Positions 27,084-36,331 of a stretch of DNA of 64,000 nt are shown in pieces; the stretch's first letter is position 1, and the number at the start of each line of letters is the position of its first letter. Location: the NCBI RefSeq assembly GCF_040219635.1, contig NZ_JAVJSC010000003.1, forward strand, positions 196,501 to 260,500, written 5' to 3'. Under the pieces are notes generated by a model, which did no database searches, was not told where the DNA came from, and saw only the letters and a program-made list of their open reading frames with translations. The stretch is from Pyruvatibacter sp. GTDB lineage: Bacteria > Pseudomonadota > Alphaproteobacteria > CGMCC-115125. The position numbers and the translations under genes were made by a program.

Positions 27084-27911
27084 TCAACGCGTAAAATCAG
27101 GAATCTGATCGCCCAGTTCGCCGATGGCATCACCACGAGCAGACCCAAGAGCGGTGCCGCCATCACAGTCAACAATGGCGCCGGTCACGTAGCGCGCAGC
27201 ATCACTCGACAACCACATACAGGTCTCGGCGATATCTGTTTTTGTGCCATAGCCGCGCAACGCAACGCCTTCGGTCACAGCCTTTTCCGCCTCCGGTGTC
27301 GGAGCCAGACGGCGCATTCCTTCGGTATCAGCAATCGGGCCTGGCGACACAGCGTTCACCCGCACACCGCCGGGGCCCCATTCAAGCGCCAGGCACTTAA
27401 CCAGCATATTGATGCCTGCCTTCGCCGCACACACATGCGCCTGAAACATGGCCGGGTTCACAGCCTGCGGGGCGGTAATCGCCACCAGCGATGCGCCAGA
27501 GCGCTTGAGGTAGGGGAAGCAGGCACGCAACACATGGAATGTGCCGATGAGATCGATATCCACCACCACCTTGAAGCCGTTGGACGACATGCCAAGCGCC
27601 GGCGCCACAAAGTTGCCGGCAGCCCCTGACAGCACAAAGTCAATCTCGCCATATTCGTCGCGGGTCTTGCGCAGCGCCTTGTCCACGCTTTCAAAGTCGC
27701 GCACATCACACGCCATGCCGAAGGCTGTGCCGCCTTCATCCGTGATGGATTTGACCGCATCCTGAATCTTCTCGTGGCTGCGCGAAATCAACACAACCTT
27801 GGCGCCTTCTCTGGCAAACCGCTGCGCAACGCCTAAATTGATGCCAGAGGACGCCCCGGCAAAAAACGCAACTTTGTCTTTCAGCAGATTGTCCTTGAAT
27901 ACGTCGCTCAT
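27084..27911 (-). CDS. SDR family oxidoreductase, 2,4-dienoyl-CoA reductase-like
   Basis: Rossmann-fold reductase of 275 residues. The cofactor motif is AGASSGINLGVA, a variant of TGxxxGIG. The catalytic YxxxK position reads HVCAAK, so the usual tyrosine is missing, as in the DECR subgroup of 2,4-dienoyl-CoA reductases. The NAVSPGPI segment is normal. The frame extends to 28097, but ATG at 27911 gives the expected N-terminus. With the crotonase gene downstream it probably acts in breakdown of unsaturated acyl-CoA. The gene is divergent from pabB. Confidence 0.87.
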   Translation of the reverse strand: MSDVFKDNLLKDKVAFFAGASSGINLGVAQRFAREGAKVVLISRSHEKIQDAVKSITDEGGTAFGMACDVRDFESVDKALRKTRDEYGEIDFVLSGAAGNFVAPALGMSSNGFKVVVDIDLIGTFHVLRACFPYLKRSGASLVAITAPQAVNPAMFQAHVCAAKAGINMLVKCLALEWGPGGVRVNAVSPGPIADTEGMRRLAPTPEAEKAVTEGVALRGYGTKTDIAETCMWLSSDAARYVTGAIVDCDGGTALGSARGDAIGELGDQIPDFTR

Positions 27912-28041
27912 ATGTCTCGTCTCCCGATTGTTTCGCGCGTCGCTGCCATGTGCCAGATAGGCCCGCCTCGCGCGCCCAAATGCGATAGTGTTCGCTTTGC
28001 ACCAAAGCAACTGCGCCCACGTAAAGCAAGCTGATCGAAGG

Positions 28042-29487
28042 ATGAAACACCTGTCCGCAGCCCCTCCCCAAGGCACTGTCTCGTCGGCCCCACACACGCC
28101 TACAACCGTGTGCGAGCACGTGCGGGCGGCGGCAGGACTGACACCGGCCGATATCTTCGCCGGACTTTCAGCGCAGCCCTATGCACAACTGCTGGACTGG
28201 CAGCAAAGTGGTGGCGTCGCCTATGTGCTTGCCGACCCTGCGGAAATCATTACCGTCACGTTGGACGAGGCCAACCCGGATGACCCCGGCGGCGCATTCA
28301 GGCGACTTGACCGCACCCTGGCGCGGTGGGGTGCATCAAATGGATTTGTGCCGGGCGGCACGCCGGTACCGTTCTCAGGGGGCGCTGTGGGCATGTTTGC
28401 CTACGAATTGGCGCATGACCTGGAAAAACTGCCTCGGTATCCCGAAATGGCTCCAGAAACACCGCTCATGACCGTTGGGTTGTACGATGCCGTTGCAGCA
28501 TTCCCTGCGACCACTGGAGGAGAAGCGCCATACGCTCTGCTGCTCTCGCCGTGGGACACAGCCGCAACCCGCGCGAAACGCGCGCAGCTCAGGCACCTGA
28601 TTGAGACCACCAAAGCCGCACCCACACCAAGTCAGATCGCATGTGCGCCACCCAAAGCAACCGTTACGCCCGACGCGTATCGCGCCGCTGTCGGGCGGGT
28701 TCGTGAGATGATACACGCAGGCGACATTTTTCAGGCGAACCTGTCACAGCGCTTTGAGACATCTCTGCCCGATGGCCTGACACCGTTCGATATATATCAG
28801 CGTCTTTGCAGCGACGGTACAGCTCCGTTTGCGTCATATCTGACGCTCGACGACAGCACACTCGTATCATCATCGCCGGAGCGTTTCGTGAGCATCACGC
28901 CTGAAGGCGCGGTTCGCACCGAACCCATCAAGGGAACACGCCCACGCGGTCGCACACCCGCCGAAGACGAAAGGCTGGCACGCGACCTTGAAGCCAGCGA
29001 CAAAGACCGCTCTGAAAACGTGATGATCGTTGATCTGCTGCGCAATGATTTGTCGCGCACCTGCGCGGATCACTCGGTAAAAGTTGAAGCGCTATGTGAA
29101 CTGCAGTCTTTCAACAACGTGCATCACCTTGTTTCGGTCGTAACGGGCAGTCTTCTGCCTGACGCCACATCTTTGGACTGTCTGGCAGCGTGCTTTCCCG
29201 GCGGCTCAATCACGGGCGCTCCTAAAGTGCGGGCGATGGAGATAATCCATGATGAAGAACCACACCCGCGCGGCGCGTATTGCGGCGCCATCGGGTTTGT
29301 CGGCCTTGACGGCGCAATGGATACATCCATTTCTATCCGTACGCTGACGTTTTCCAATAACCTGATAACATATAGTGTTGGGGGTGGAATCGTTGCGGAC
29401 AGCAATCCGGCGGAGGAGTATGACGAGACGATTACCAAGGCCAGCGCCATCCGCAAGGCACTTACGCTCAGCGACCCGACACAATGA
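28042..29487 (+). CDS. pabB: Aminodeoxychorismate synthase component I
   Basis: Converts chorismate and ammonia to 4-amino-4-deoxychorismate for folate synthesis. The chorismate-binding domain fills the C-terminal half. PIKGTRPRG carries the lysine that separates PabB from TrpE (PIAGT). Also present are FQANLSQRF, SENVMIVDLLRNDL and GGSITGAPK. ATG at 28042 gives 481 residues. The ribosome site there is poor, and GTG at 27988 or GTG near 28110 are alternatives. The stop overlaps pabA by 4 bases. Confidence 0.93.
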   Translation: MKHLSAAPPQGTVSSAPHTPTTVCEHVRAAAGLTPADIFAGLSAQPYAQLLDWQQSGGVAYVLADPAEIITVTLDEANPDDPGGAFRRLDRTLARWGASNGFVPGGTPVPFSGGAVGMFAYELAHDLEKLPRYPEMAPETPLMTVGLYDAVAAFPATTGGEAPYALLLSPWDTAATRAKRAQLRHLIETTKAAPTPSQIACAPPKATVTPDAYRAAVGRVREMIHAGDIFQANLSQRFETSLPDGLTPFDIYQRLCSDGTAPFASYLTLDDSTLVSSSPERFVSITPEGAVRTEPIKGTRPRGRTPAEDERLARDLEASDKDRSENVMIVDLLRNDLSRTCADHSVKVEALCELQSFNNVHHLVSVVTGSLLPDATSLDCLAACFPGGSITGAPKVRAMEIIHDEEPHPRGAYCGAIGFVGLDGAMDTSISIRTLTFSNNLITYSVGGGIVADSNPAEEYDETITKASAIRKALTLSDPTQ

Positions 29488-30098
29488 TTTTGATAATCGA
29501 TAACTACGACAGCTTCGTTTTTAACCTGGCTCGCTATCTGCGAGAATTGGGTGCTGCTGTTGACATAGTCCGCAATGACAAATTGACCGTTGCTGAGGCA
29601 CTCGCACGTAAGCCAGAGGCCATAGTCATTTCTCCTGGCCCGTGTGGACCGGCGACGGCAGGAATATCAACAGCGCTGGCAAAAAGCGCTGTCGCACAGC
29701 GCATTCCGTTTCTGGGCGTTTGCCTTGGCCACCAATGCCTGGTCACCGCATGTGGTGGAACCATAGAACGCGCGGATGCCCCTGCCCATGGCCGCGCCTT
29801 TGATGTAACCCATAATCGCACAGGGCTTTTTAACGGCCTTCCAGCGCCCCTGACCGTCGGGCGATATCATTCGCTTGTCGCTGGCGGCGATATGCCTTTG
29901 GAGCTTGAGGTGACAGCAACGTTGTCGCAGAACGGCACCACGGTGATGGCAGTAGCCCACAAAACAGCTCCCGCGTTTGGTGTTCAGTTTCACCCCGAAA
30001 GCATTCTGACCGTTCATGGCCACGACCTGCTGCGCAATTTTTTGACGATCGCAAAAACCAACGGCAAGAAAAATGATGAGGCACGCGGCGGGTCATGA
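29484..30098 (+). CDS. pabA: Aminodeoxychorismate synthase glutaminase component
   Basis: Class I glutamine amidotransferase (204 residues) that delivers ammonia to PabB. The triad is visible as the Cys of GVCLGHQC, and the His and Glu of QFHPES. The N-terminal IIDNYDSFVFNL and SPGPCGP oxyanion-loop motifs are typical of PabA/TrpG. Coupling to pabB and pabC by ATGA overlaps on both sides shows a folate operon. A double role with tryptophan synthesis is possible, since no trpG is in view. Confidence 0.95.
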   Translation: MILIIDNYDSFVFNLARYLRELGAAVDIVRNDKLTVAEALARKPEAIVISPGPCGPATAGISTALAKSAVAQRIPFLGVCLGHQCLVTACGGTIERADAPAHGRAFDVTHNRTGLFNGLPAPLTVGRYHSLVAGGDMPLELEVTATLSQNGTTVMAVAHKTAPAFGVQFHPESILTVHGHDLLRNFLTIAKTNGKKNDEARGGS

Positions 30099-30946
30099 CA
30101 GCACAGCGCATCTGGTTCAACGGCAAGCTGGCTCCGGCAAGCGAAACCTGTATCACGCCGAATGATCGCGGGCTGCTGCTGGGCGATGGACTGTTTGAAA
30201 CACTGCTGGCACTGAACGGACGGATCATCCGCCTTGACCGCCACATCGCGCGGCTGGCGGAAGGTGCTGCCGTAATGAAAATCCCATTGCCCTATGAAAC
30301 GCGGACCCTGCGCACGGCGGCCCGCGAAACCCTCGAGGCAAACGGCCTGATCGACGTACCACGCGCAAGCCTGCGCATAACACTTACCCGCGGCCCCTCA
30401 GAACGCGGCCTTGCCCTTCCCGCAACACCCAGACCCAGCCTGATGATTACCGCCGCAAAGGCGGCGCCCCCGCCGAAAGGGCTGACGCTCATTACAAGCA
30501 CCGTCAAAAAACCTGCCGCGAGCCCGGCAAGCTCCCTTAAGACCCTCAACTATACTGACCATGTGATGGCACGTCTCGAAGCCGATGCAGCGGGTATGGA
30601 TGATGCACTGATGCTGACGACATCTGGCGGCATTGCATGTAGCACGATCGGCAATGTGTTTGCGGTAACGCGTGAGGGCCTTGTGACACCCGCCGCCGAC
30701 GGGGCGATCCGCGCCGGCATCACCCGCGCTGATGTGCTCGACGCTGCGCGACAACATCACATGAGCGTCGCCGAAACCGAAGTCACATCGCACATGCTCC
30801 AGGCAGCCAACGAGATTTTTTTGACCAACAGCCTGTGGGGCATCTGCCCGGTGACGGGTCTTGACGGCGCAACAAAAGTCTCAGGCCCTGTCACAAAAAA
30901 ACTCGCCCAGGCGCTGGATGCAGCCTGGGCGAGCGACTTGGTGTAA
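30095..30946 (+). CDS. pabC: Class IV aminotransferase, probable aminodeoxychorismate lyase
   Basis: PLP enzyme of fold-type IV (283 residues) that releases pyruvate and 4-aminobenzoate from aminodeoxychorismate. The N-terminal RGLLLGDGLFETL, the PLP lysine in LKTLNYTDHVMAR, GGIACSTIGNVFAV and EIFLTNSLWGICPV fit the family. The position after pabB-pabA supports PabC over a D-amino acid or branched-chain aminotransferase. Its 3' end contains the antisense terminator of the next, opposite gene. Confidence 0.9.
   Translation: MTAQRIWFNGKLAPASETCITPNDRGLLLGDGLFETLLALNGRIIRLDRHIARLAEGAAVMKIPLPYETRTLRTAARETLEANGLIDVPRASLRITLTRGPSERGLALPATPRPSLMITAAKAAPPPKGLTLITSTVKKPAASPASSLKTLNYTDHVMARLEADAAGMDDALMLTTSGGIACSTIGNVFAVTREGLVTPAADGAIRAGITRADVLDAARQHHMSVAETEVTSHMLQAANEIFLTNSLWGICPVTGLDGATKVSGPVTKKLAQALDAAWASDLV
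30895..30933 (-). terminator. Strong rho-independent terminator for the minus-strand membrane protein gene, inside pabC
   Basis: A perfect 11-base inverted repeat (CTCGCCCAGGC at 30902-30912, GCCTGGGCGAG at 30923-30933) with a 10-base loop is followed, reading the minus strand, by seven T (30901-30895). It lies downstream of the minus-strand gene that ends at 30967 but within the last codons of pabC. Confidence 0.85.
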
Positions 30947-30966
30947 ACGCGGTAATAGCGCCGTGG

Positions 30967-31359
30967 TTATTCGCCGACCGCAAAGTCACGACGCGCGGTT
31001 GTGATGGTAACCGAGAATCCGGCCACCACATCAACCAACGCCAGCATTGTGATGAAGAAGAATGTGGACGTTGCCGCTTCGGGCACGATGATGAACTGAA
31101 TGATACACAGCACAAATACCAGCATCGACAGGCCGTGATTGATGATCGAGGTCTGAGACGTGCCTGTAGCCCGCACAATCTCGATGAACAGCAACACAAG
31201 GCCAACGACCAGGAACAGGTCAGAGACCGTGAAGGTCCATACGGCGCCTGACACCATGTCGAGCGAGAAAAGCTGTGTCGCCAGGTCCGGCCCGGTGATG
31301 AACACAACAATATTGTAGCCAATGAGTAGAAGCAGAAGCAGTGGAATAATTGAAAACAT
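30967..31359 (-). CDS. Small conserved-looking membrane protein
   Basis: A 130-residue protein with four predicted membrane helices (about 3-20, 42-62, 73-92, 98-118) and short loops. I do not recognise a named family with confidence. Similar four-helix proteins occur in alphaproteobacteria without known function. It stands alone, with its own strong terminator and about 280 upstream bases before rpmF, so it is probably monocistronic. Confidence 0.75.
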   Translation of the reverse strand: MFSIIPLLLLLLIGYNIVVFITGPDLATQLFSLDMVSGAVWTFTVSDLFLVVGLVLLFIEIVRATGTSQTSIINHGLSMLVFVLCIIQFIIVPEAATSTFFFITMLALVDVVAGFSVTITTARRDFAVGE

Positions 31360-31562
31360 CTGGGTCGTCCCCCGGATCCGTTAGGCGGCAGGCGCCGGGC
31401 AACTCACACCCGCACGACACCACCGGCACACTGTTAAAAGGCCCCTGCAGCGATACCTACCACATGAACCGCAACTCCCTCGCGTAATTGCAGTATCTAG
31501 AGTTAAAATGAGGCACAGCCGTGACGCGGCAGCATCACCCATGAAACAAGGAACAAAACAAG

Positions 31563-31588
31563 AAAAAGGGGCCCCGAAAGACCCCTTT
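31563..31588 (-). terminator. Rho-independent terminator after rpmF
   Basis: On the minus strand, AAAGGGG (31588-31582) and CCCCTTT (31571-31565) form a 7-base stem with a 10-base loop, running into a T-rich tail ending in CTTGTTTT. It sits about 50 bases past the rpmF stop. Confidence 0.7.
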
Positions 31589-31636
31589 GATAGCGTTGCA
31601 GGCACCAAGCTGGCAGAAATCTGCCAAAAACACTGA

Positions 31637-31822
31637 CTAGGCGTCGTCTTTTGGCTCAAGCACCTGACGACCGCGATACATGCCGCTTTTCAGGTCGATG
31701 TGGTGCGGGCGGTGAAGTTCGCCGGAATCAGGGTTTTCGACGTATGCAGGCTGCTCAAGAGCATGATGGCTCCGACGCCAGCCGCGCCGGGCTTTGGTGA
31801 CTTTACTTTTGGGGACCGCCAT
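31637..31822 (-). CDS. rpmF: 50S ribosomal protein L32
   Basis: A 61-residue large-subunit ribosomal protein. The start MAVPKSKVTKARRGWRRSHH and the GEYHRPHH-like segment (GELHRPHHID) match L32 of alphaproteobacteria. The frame is open upstream to 32002, but ATG at 31822 with an AGGGAAG site is the true start. No zinc cysteines are present, as is usual in this group. An imperfect inverted repeat (31856-31878) lies just upstream and may belong to its leader. Confidence 0.96.
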   Translation of the reverse strand: MAVPKSKVTKARRGWRRSHHALEQPAYVENPDSGELHRPHHIDLKSGMYRGRQVLEPKDDA

Positions 31823-32102
31823 GGGTACTTCCCTCTTGGATGTGTCGCGCCCGCCTGACCCCGGGAAAAACCGGGTCATGACCACGCGCCAAAGATCAAA
31901 AACGTCGCGGCCCGATCCACTGAAACAGCGTCGGGCCACATGCAAGTCGCGAGGATATACATGAAGACGCTGGTGAGCGCAAAGGGCAAATGACAGGTCC
32001 ATGCCCGCAGTCTAGTTTACCCCTTGCACAGCCAAGCTGGGCTATGTCTTGCTCACTTTCCCCGTCCGCCCGTATTCAGGGTGCGCCAGCCGGAGCAAAC
32101 CA

Positions 32103-34034
32103 ATGTGCGGCCTAGCCGGGCATATTCACCTGGGCGCAGGTCCACCGAAGCTTGATCCGGAGGCCGCTGCTGCGATGACGCAGCGCATGTGCTCGATGCT
32201 TGCCCATCGCGGCCCTGATGGTCACGGGCAATGGGCTGACAGTGCGGCAGGTATCCATCTGGGTCACCAACGCCTGTCGATCATTGATTTATCGCCCACC
32301 GGCGCGCAACCCATGCATTCCGCCAGCAGACGCTACACCATTGCGTACAACGGCGAGATATATGGCTTTGCGAACCTTGCCCGCACGTTAGAGCGGGAAG
32401 GCGCGCGTTTTGTCGGCACATCGGACACCGAGGTTCTGCTCGCAGCGATTGAAGTCTGGGGCCTCAAGGACGCACTTACGCGCATCAACGGCATGTTTGC
32501 GTTTGCCTTGTGGGACAGGCACACAGCCACGCTCTCGTTTGCCCGCGACCGCGCCGGAAAAAAGCCACTCTACATAGCCCGCGTGCCAACAGGTCTGGTC
32601 TTTGCGTCAGAGCTTGGACCGCTTATTCAGCATTCTGGACTCGACAAGACGCTGAACCACGACGCAGTGGCAATGTACATGCGGTACTATGCCGTGCCCG
32701 CCCCACACACGATTTTCGCCAATGCCTGGAAGCTGCCGCCCGCCAGCCTCTGGAGCTTTTCGCCCGCGTCCCCCCCCGACGACATTGGTCAGGAGATAGC
32801 ACAGGCTTCGCGCTACTGGTCTGCCGAAGATGTCGCCCGGTCCGGCCAGTCAAACGCTGAACCACAGACCGTTGCCAATGTGGAAAAAGCTTTGAGTGCC
32901 GCTGTGGCTGAACGGCTGGTCTCGGATGTTCCGCTGGGTGCCTTCTTGTCAGGGGGAATTGATTCTACCTGCGTAGTGGCTCTCATGGGCGATCATGCAG
33001 CGCGAAAAGTGGACACATTCACCATCGGCTTTCATGAAGACGGCTACGATGAGGCCGGTCATGCACGTGCGGTCGCAAAAGCGCTTGGGACTGATCATCA
33101 TGAGCACTACCTGACAGGTGCCGAGGCGCGCGATGTCATTCCCGCTTTGCCCGACATCTATTCAGAACCGTTTGCCGATTCATCGCAAATACCCACCTTT
33201 CTCATCAGCCGCTTTGCACGCCAGCATGTAACAGTCGCTCTGTCAGGCGATGGCGGTGACGAGGTTTTTGGCGGCTACAACCGGCATATCTATGCACAAC
33301 GCCTGTCCGGCGCGCTGGCACGCCTGCCCCAGCCCCTGCGCTCAACGCTGGCACGACTGGCAATGCGCCTGCCGCCTGATACATGGGATACGCTGCTGCG
33401 CCCGCTTGGCCAGCCCCAGGCGGGGGACAGAGTCCATAAACTTGCTGGCGCCCTGGCAACGCACGACGCAGACGAGCTGTATCAGCACCTGCAATCCATA
33501 TGGCCTGATCCGCACGTCCTTGTGCCAGGCGCAAAGCACACAGCCGTCCATACCAATGGTCGATCACTCGGCTCGCTGGCCTCAGACATGATGCTGCAGG
33601 ATTTTGAGCATTACCTGCCGACAGACCCGCTCCACAAGGTGGACCGCGCGTCTATGGCTGTCAGTCTCGAAGTACGTTCGCCGCTGCTGGACATGCGGGT
33701 GGTGGAAGCTGCATGGGCGTTGCCCGAGCACCAGAAAATACATCATGGTCAAGGAAAATGGCCGCTGCGCCAGATTATCGCGCGGCGATTGCCTGCTTCC
33801 ATGATGCAACGTCCCAAGCAGGGATTTGGCGTGCCAATGGGCGATTGGTTACGTGGCCCCTTGCGTGGCTGGGCCGAAAACCTGCTGACGGCAGACCGAT
33901 TGGGTGAAGCGGGCATCCTCAACCCTGACCCGGTGCGATCTGCATGGGAGAAACACCTTTCGGGACGTGAGAACCTTAGCGCCAGACTGTGGACCGTTTT
34001 GATGTTCCAAGCGTGGCGGCAAAAATGGCTATGA
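32103..34034 (+). CDS. asnB: Asparagine synthase-like amidotransferase (first copy)
   Basis: Two-domain glutamine-dependent amidotransferase of 643 residues. Cys2 (MCGLAG) starts the glutaminase domain, with HRGPDG and YNGEIY. The ATP-pyrophosphatase loop SGGIDST sits near residue 283. In sugar loci such proteins can amidate the carboxyl group of uronic acids in place of making asparagine. Here the gene opens a locus with UDP-diacetamido-glucuronate genes, which favours that role, though true asparagine synthesis cannot be excluded. ATG at 32103 is required for the N-terminal cysteine. The stop overlaps the next gene (ATGA). Confidence 0.93.
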   Translation: MCGLAGHIHLGAGPPKLDPEAAAAMTQRMCSMLAHRGPDGHGQWADSAAGIHLGHQRLSIIDLSPTGAQPMHSASRRYTIAYNGEIYGFANLARTLEREGARFVGTSDTEVLLAAIEVWGLKDALTRINGMFAFALWDRHTATLSFARDRAGKKPLYIARVPTGLVFASELGPLIQHSGLDKTLNHDAVAMYMRYYAVPAPHTIFANAWKLPPASLWSFSPASPPDDIGQEIAQASRYWSAEDVARSGQSNAEPQTVANVEKALSAAVAERLVSDVPLGAFLSGGIDSTCVVALMGDHAARKVDTFTIGFHEDGYDEAGHARAVAKALGTDHHEHYLTGAEARDVIPALPDIYSEPFADSSQIPTFLISRFARQHVTVALSGDGGDEVFGGYNRHIYAQRLSGALARLPQPLRSTLARLAMRLPPDTWDTLLRPLGQPQAGDRVHKLAGALATHDADELYQHLQSIWPDPHVLVPGAKHTAVHTNGRSLGSLASDMMLQDFEHYLPTDPLHKVDRASMAVSLEVRSPLLDMRVVEAAWALPEHQKIHHGQGKWPLRQIIARRLPASMMQRPKQGFGVPMGDWLRGPLRGWAENLLTADRLGEAGILNPDPVRSAWEKHLSGRENLSARLWTVLMFQAWRQKWL

Positions 34035-35197
34035 CACACATCGCTACAACACCCAAGGATGGACGTCCGCGCCTATTGATGGTTGCCAACGAGCTTCAGT
34101 CGTTCTTCAACCATCGCTTGCCACAGGCACGCGCCGCCAAGGCTGCGGGTTATGATGTTCATGTTGCCATGCAAGATGCCGTGGATGCCCGCGCCCGCGA
34201 CACCGACGCCCTGACATTTCATTCTCTGCCCCTCGCACGCGGTTTCGCCAATCCGGCACATGAAATGCGGGCACTGCTGAGGCTGAACACGCTGGTAAAA
34301 ACACTCAGTCCACAGATTATTCATGCCTACACTTTGAAGCCTGTGCTTTATGCCGGTCTCGTTTCGCGGTGGCAGAACATTCCGCTGGCGGCCTCCGTCA
34401 CTGGCGTGGGGTCGTTCTTTCTGGGCACATCGCCACGCGACAAGCTGATCCAAAAAGTATTGATGCCAGCGCTGCGTTTGGCTCTTGCGGGGCGCCGGCC
34501 ATGTATTGCAATTGTACAAAACCCGGACGACGAGACCCTTGTTACTCGACAGCTTGGTGTGGGTGAGGCAAATGCGGTTCGCATCAAGGGGTCGGGCGTG
34601 GACCTTACTGTCTTTTCTCCCGCCGAAAGTACGCCACCTCCCCCGGTCCGCGTGGTACTGGCGGCCCGCCTGCTTGCCGACAAGGGCGTAAATGAGTTTG
34701 CCGCAGCGGCCCGCATGTTGAAGGCGCAGGGTGTAGACGCCGACTTTATTCTGGCAGGCACCCCTGATCCTGAGAACAGATCATCCATCCCGCAACAAAC
34801 AATCATTGATTGGGTCAACAGGTGCAGCGTTCGCTGGCCAGGGCATGTGGATGATATGGCAGTGCTATACCGAGGTGCCCACATCGCATGTCTGCCCTCT
34901 TATCGGGAGGGGCTGCCAAAGGCGCTTCTTGAAGCTGCTGCCTGTGGATTGCCGATTGTCACAACCGATGTGCCAGGCTGCCGCGACGCCATTATTGACG
35001 GGCAAACCGGAACCATGGTGCCCGCGCGTGATGCCCAAGCGCTGGCGACCGCTTTGCGAACCCTTATCGAAGATCCTGACCTGCGTGCACGCTATGGAAA
35101 GGCCGGACGTGCGTTTGTTGCCAACGGATTTTCTGTCGAGACAATTACCCAACAAACACTCGAGACATATGAGCGATTGCGGGCACCACGCGCATAA
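34031..35197 (+). CDS. Glycosyltransferase family 4
   Basis: GT-B fold sugar transferase of about 388 residues. The N-terminal domain has LLMVANELQSFFNHRLPQARAA and HAYTLKPVLYAGL; the C-terminal nucleotide-sugar domain has VVLAARLLADKG, CLPSYREGLPKALLEAAACG and PIVTTDVPGCRD. This resembles PglA/WbpT-type transferases that add N-acetylated or uronic sugars to a lipid carrier. The start is coupled to the asnB stop. ATG at 34025 is an alternative. It converges on the WbpE-type gene with only 6 bases between stop codons. Confidence 0.92.
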   Translation: MTHIATTPKDGRPRLLMVANELQSFFNHRLPQARAAKAAGYDVHVAMQDAVDARARDTDALTFHSLPLARGFANPAHEMRALLRLNTLVKTLSPQIIHAYTLKPVLYAGLVSRWQNIPLAASVTGVGSFFLGTSPRDKLIQKVLMPALRLALAGRRPCIAIVQNPDDETLVTRQLGVGEANAVRIKGSGVDLTVFSPAESTPPPPVRVVLAARLLADKGVNEFAAAARMLKAQGVDADFILAGTPDPENRSSIPQQTIIDWVNRCSVRWPGHVDDMAVLYRGAHIACLPSYREGLPKALLEAAACGLPIVTTDVPGCRDAIIDGQTGTMVPARDAQALATALRTLIEDPDLRARYGKAGRAFVANGFSVETITQQTLETYERLRAPRA

Positions 35198-35203
35198 TTA
35201 TCA

Positions 35204-36331
35204 CTACGCGCCAAGCGCCCGGCGAACTGAAGCGATGACACGGTCCTGGGTTTCCTCGTCCAGATATGGGTGCATCGGCAAGCTCAGTACTTCCTCGGCC
35301 AATCGGTCAGACACAGGCACACCGCCAGGACCGGTGGGATAATGCTTGTAGGCTGTCTGCGCGTTAAGCGGCACCGGATAATAAACCTGCGTCGGCACGC
35401 CGTCACGGGCACATGCATCGCGCACGGCCTCCCGGTTTTGAACTTTCAGCGTATACTGCGCCCAGGCTGACCGAGCGGCATTCCCCACAAACGGCACCTC
35501 AGCAATATCTGACAGCGCCTGATTATACCTGTCCGCCACACGCTGCCGCGCCAGAAGCTCATCCTCAAAAATTGCCAGTTTCTCAATCAGGATTGCCGCC
35601 TGAAGCGTATCAAGCCTGCCATTCATCCCGATACGCACATTGTCATACCGGTCCTTGCCCGCTCCGTGGTTTCGCAACGAGCGCAGTTCATGGGCAAGGT
35701 TTTCGTCTTCGGTAAAAATGGCACCGCCGTCCCCGTAGCAACCAAGTGGTTTGGCAGGGAAAAAGCTGGTCGTTGATGCGTCCCCCAGCTTGCCAGCGCG
35801 CACCCCGTGAAGACTGCCTCCAAATCCTTGCGCGGCATCAGCCATCAAAAACAGCCCCTCCGCCTCGCAGATACTACGCAAGGCGGGATAGTCCGCTGGC
35901 TGGCCAAACAGATCAACCGCTATCACACAGGCTGGTTTGAGGCCTTTTCTGCGCGCATCTGCAATCGAAGCTTCAAGATGCTGCGGGTCCATATTAAATG
36001 TGCACGGGTCAACATCGACAAAGACCGGCGTCGCCCCCAGCCATGCCACAACCTCTCCTGTTGCAATGAAGGTAAAGGCAGGCACGAACACAGCATCACC
36101 AGGCCGCAACCTGCGCGCCATCAGGACGAGGCCAAGAGCATCCGTCCCGTTCGCACAACCGATCACGTTGCTGGCCCCACAAAAATCAGCCAGGGCGGCC
36201 TCACACTCAGCCACTTCAGGCCCGTTAATGTATTGACCATGGTCCAGTACGCGCGCGATGGCTGCATCTATTCTGTCGCGGATACGGTCCTGCTGCGCCT
36301 TAAGATCAATAAACGCAATCTCGCCACTCAT
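35204..36331 (-). CDS. wbpE: WbpE-type UDP-3-keto-sugar aminotransferase
   Basis: DegT/DnrJ/EryC1 PLP aminotransferase of 375 residues. The PLP lysine is in TTSFFPAKPLGCYGDGG, a pattern typical of WbpE, which makes UDP-2-acetamido-3-amino-glucuronate from the 3-keto sugar with glutamate. GCANGTDALGL and MADAAQGFGG are further family landmarks. The start overlaps the acetyltransferase gene upstream (ATGA). Gene order wbpB-wbpD-wbpE on one strand supports the assignment. Confidence 0.9.
   Translation of the reverse strand: MSGEIAFIDLKAQQDRIRDRIDAAIARVLDHGQYINGPEVAECEAALADFCGASNVIGCANGTDALGLVLMARRLRPGDAVFVPAFTFIATGEVVAWLGATPVFVDVDPCTFNMDPQHLEASIADARRKGLKPACVIAVDLFGQPADYPALRSICEAEGLFLMADAAQGFGGSLHGVRAGKLGDASTTSFFPAKPLGCYGDGGAIFTEDENLAHELRSLRNHGAGKDRYDNVRIGMNGRLDTLQAAILIEKLAIFEDELLARQRVADRYNQALSDIAEVPFVGNAARSAWAQYTLKVQNREAVRDACARDGVPTQVYYPVPLNAQTAYKHYPTGPGGVPVSDRLAEEVLSLPMHPYLDEETQDRVIASVRRALGA

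Noticed and set aside
31856..31878. Imperfect inverted repeat (TGACCC-c-GG, loop GAAAAA, CCGGGTCA) upstream of rpmF as a terminator
   Set aside because: No T-run follows on either strand, and it lies upstream of rpmF and asnB. It may be an operator or leader element, but there is no evidence for either.
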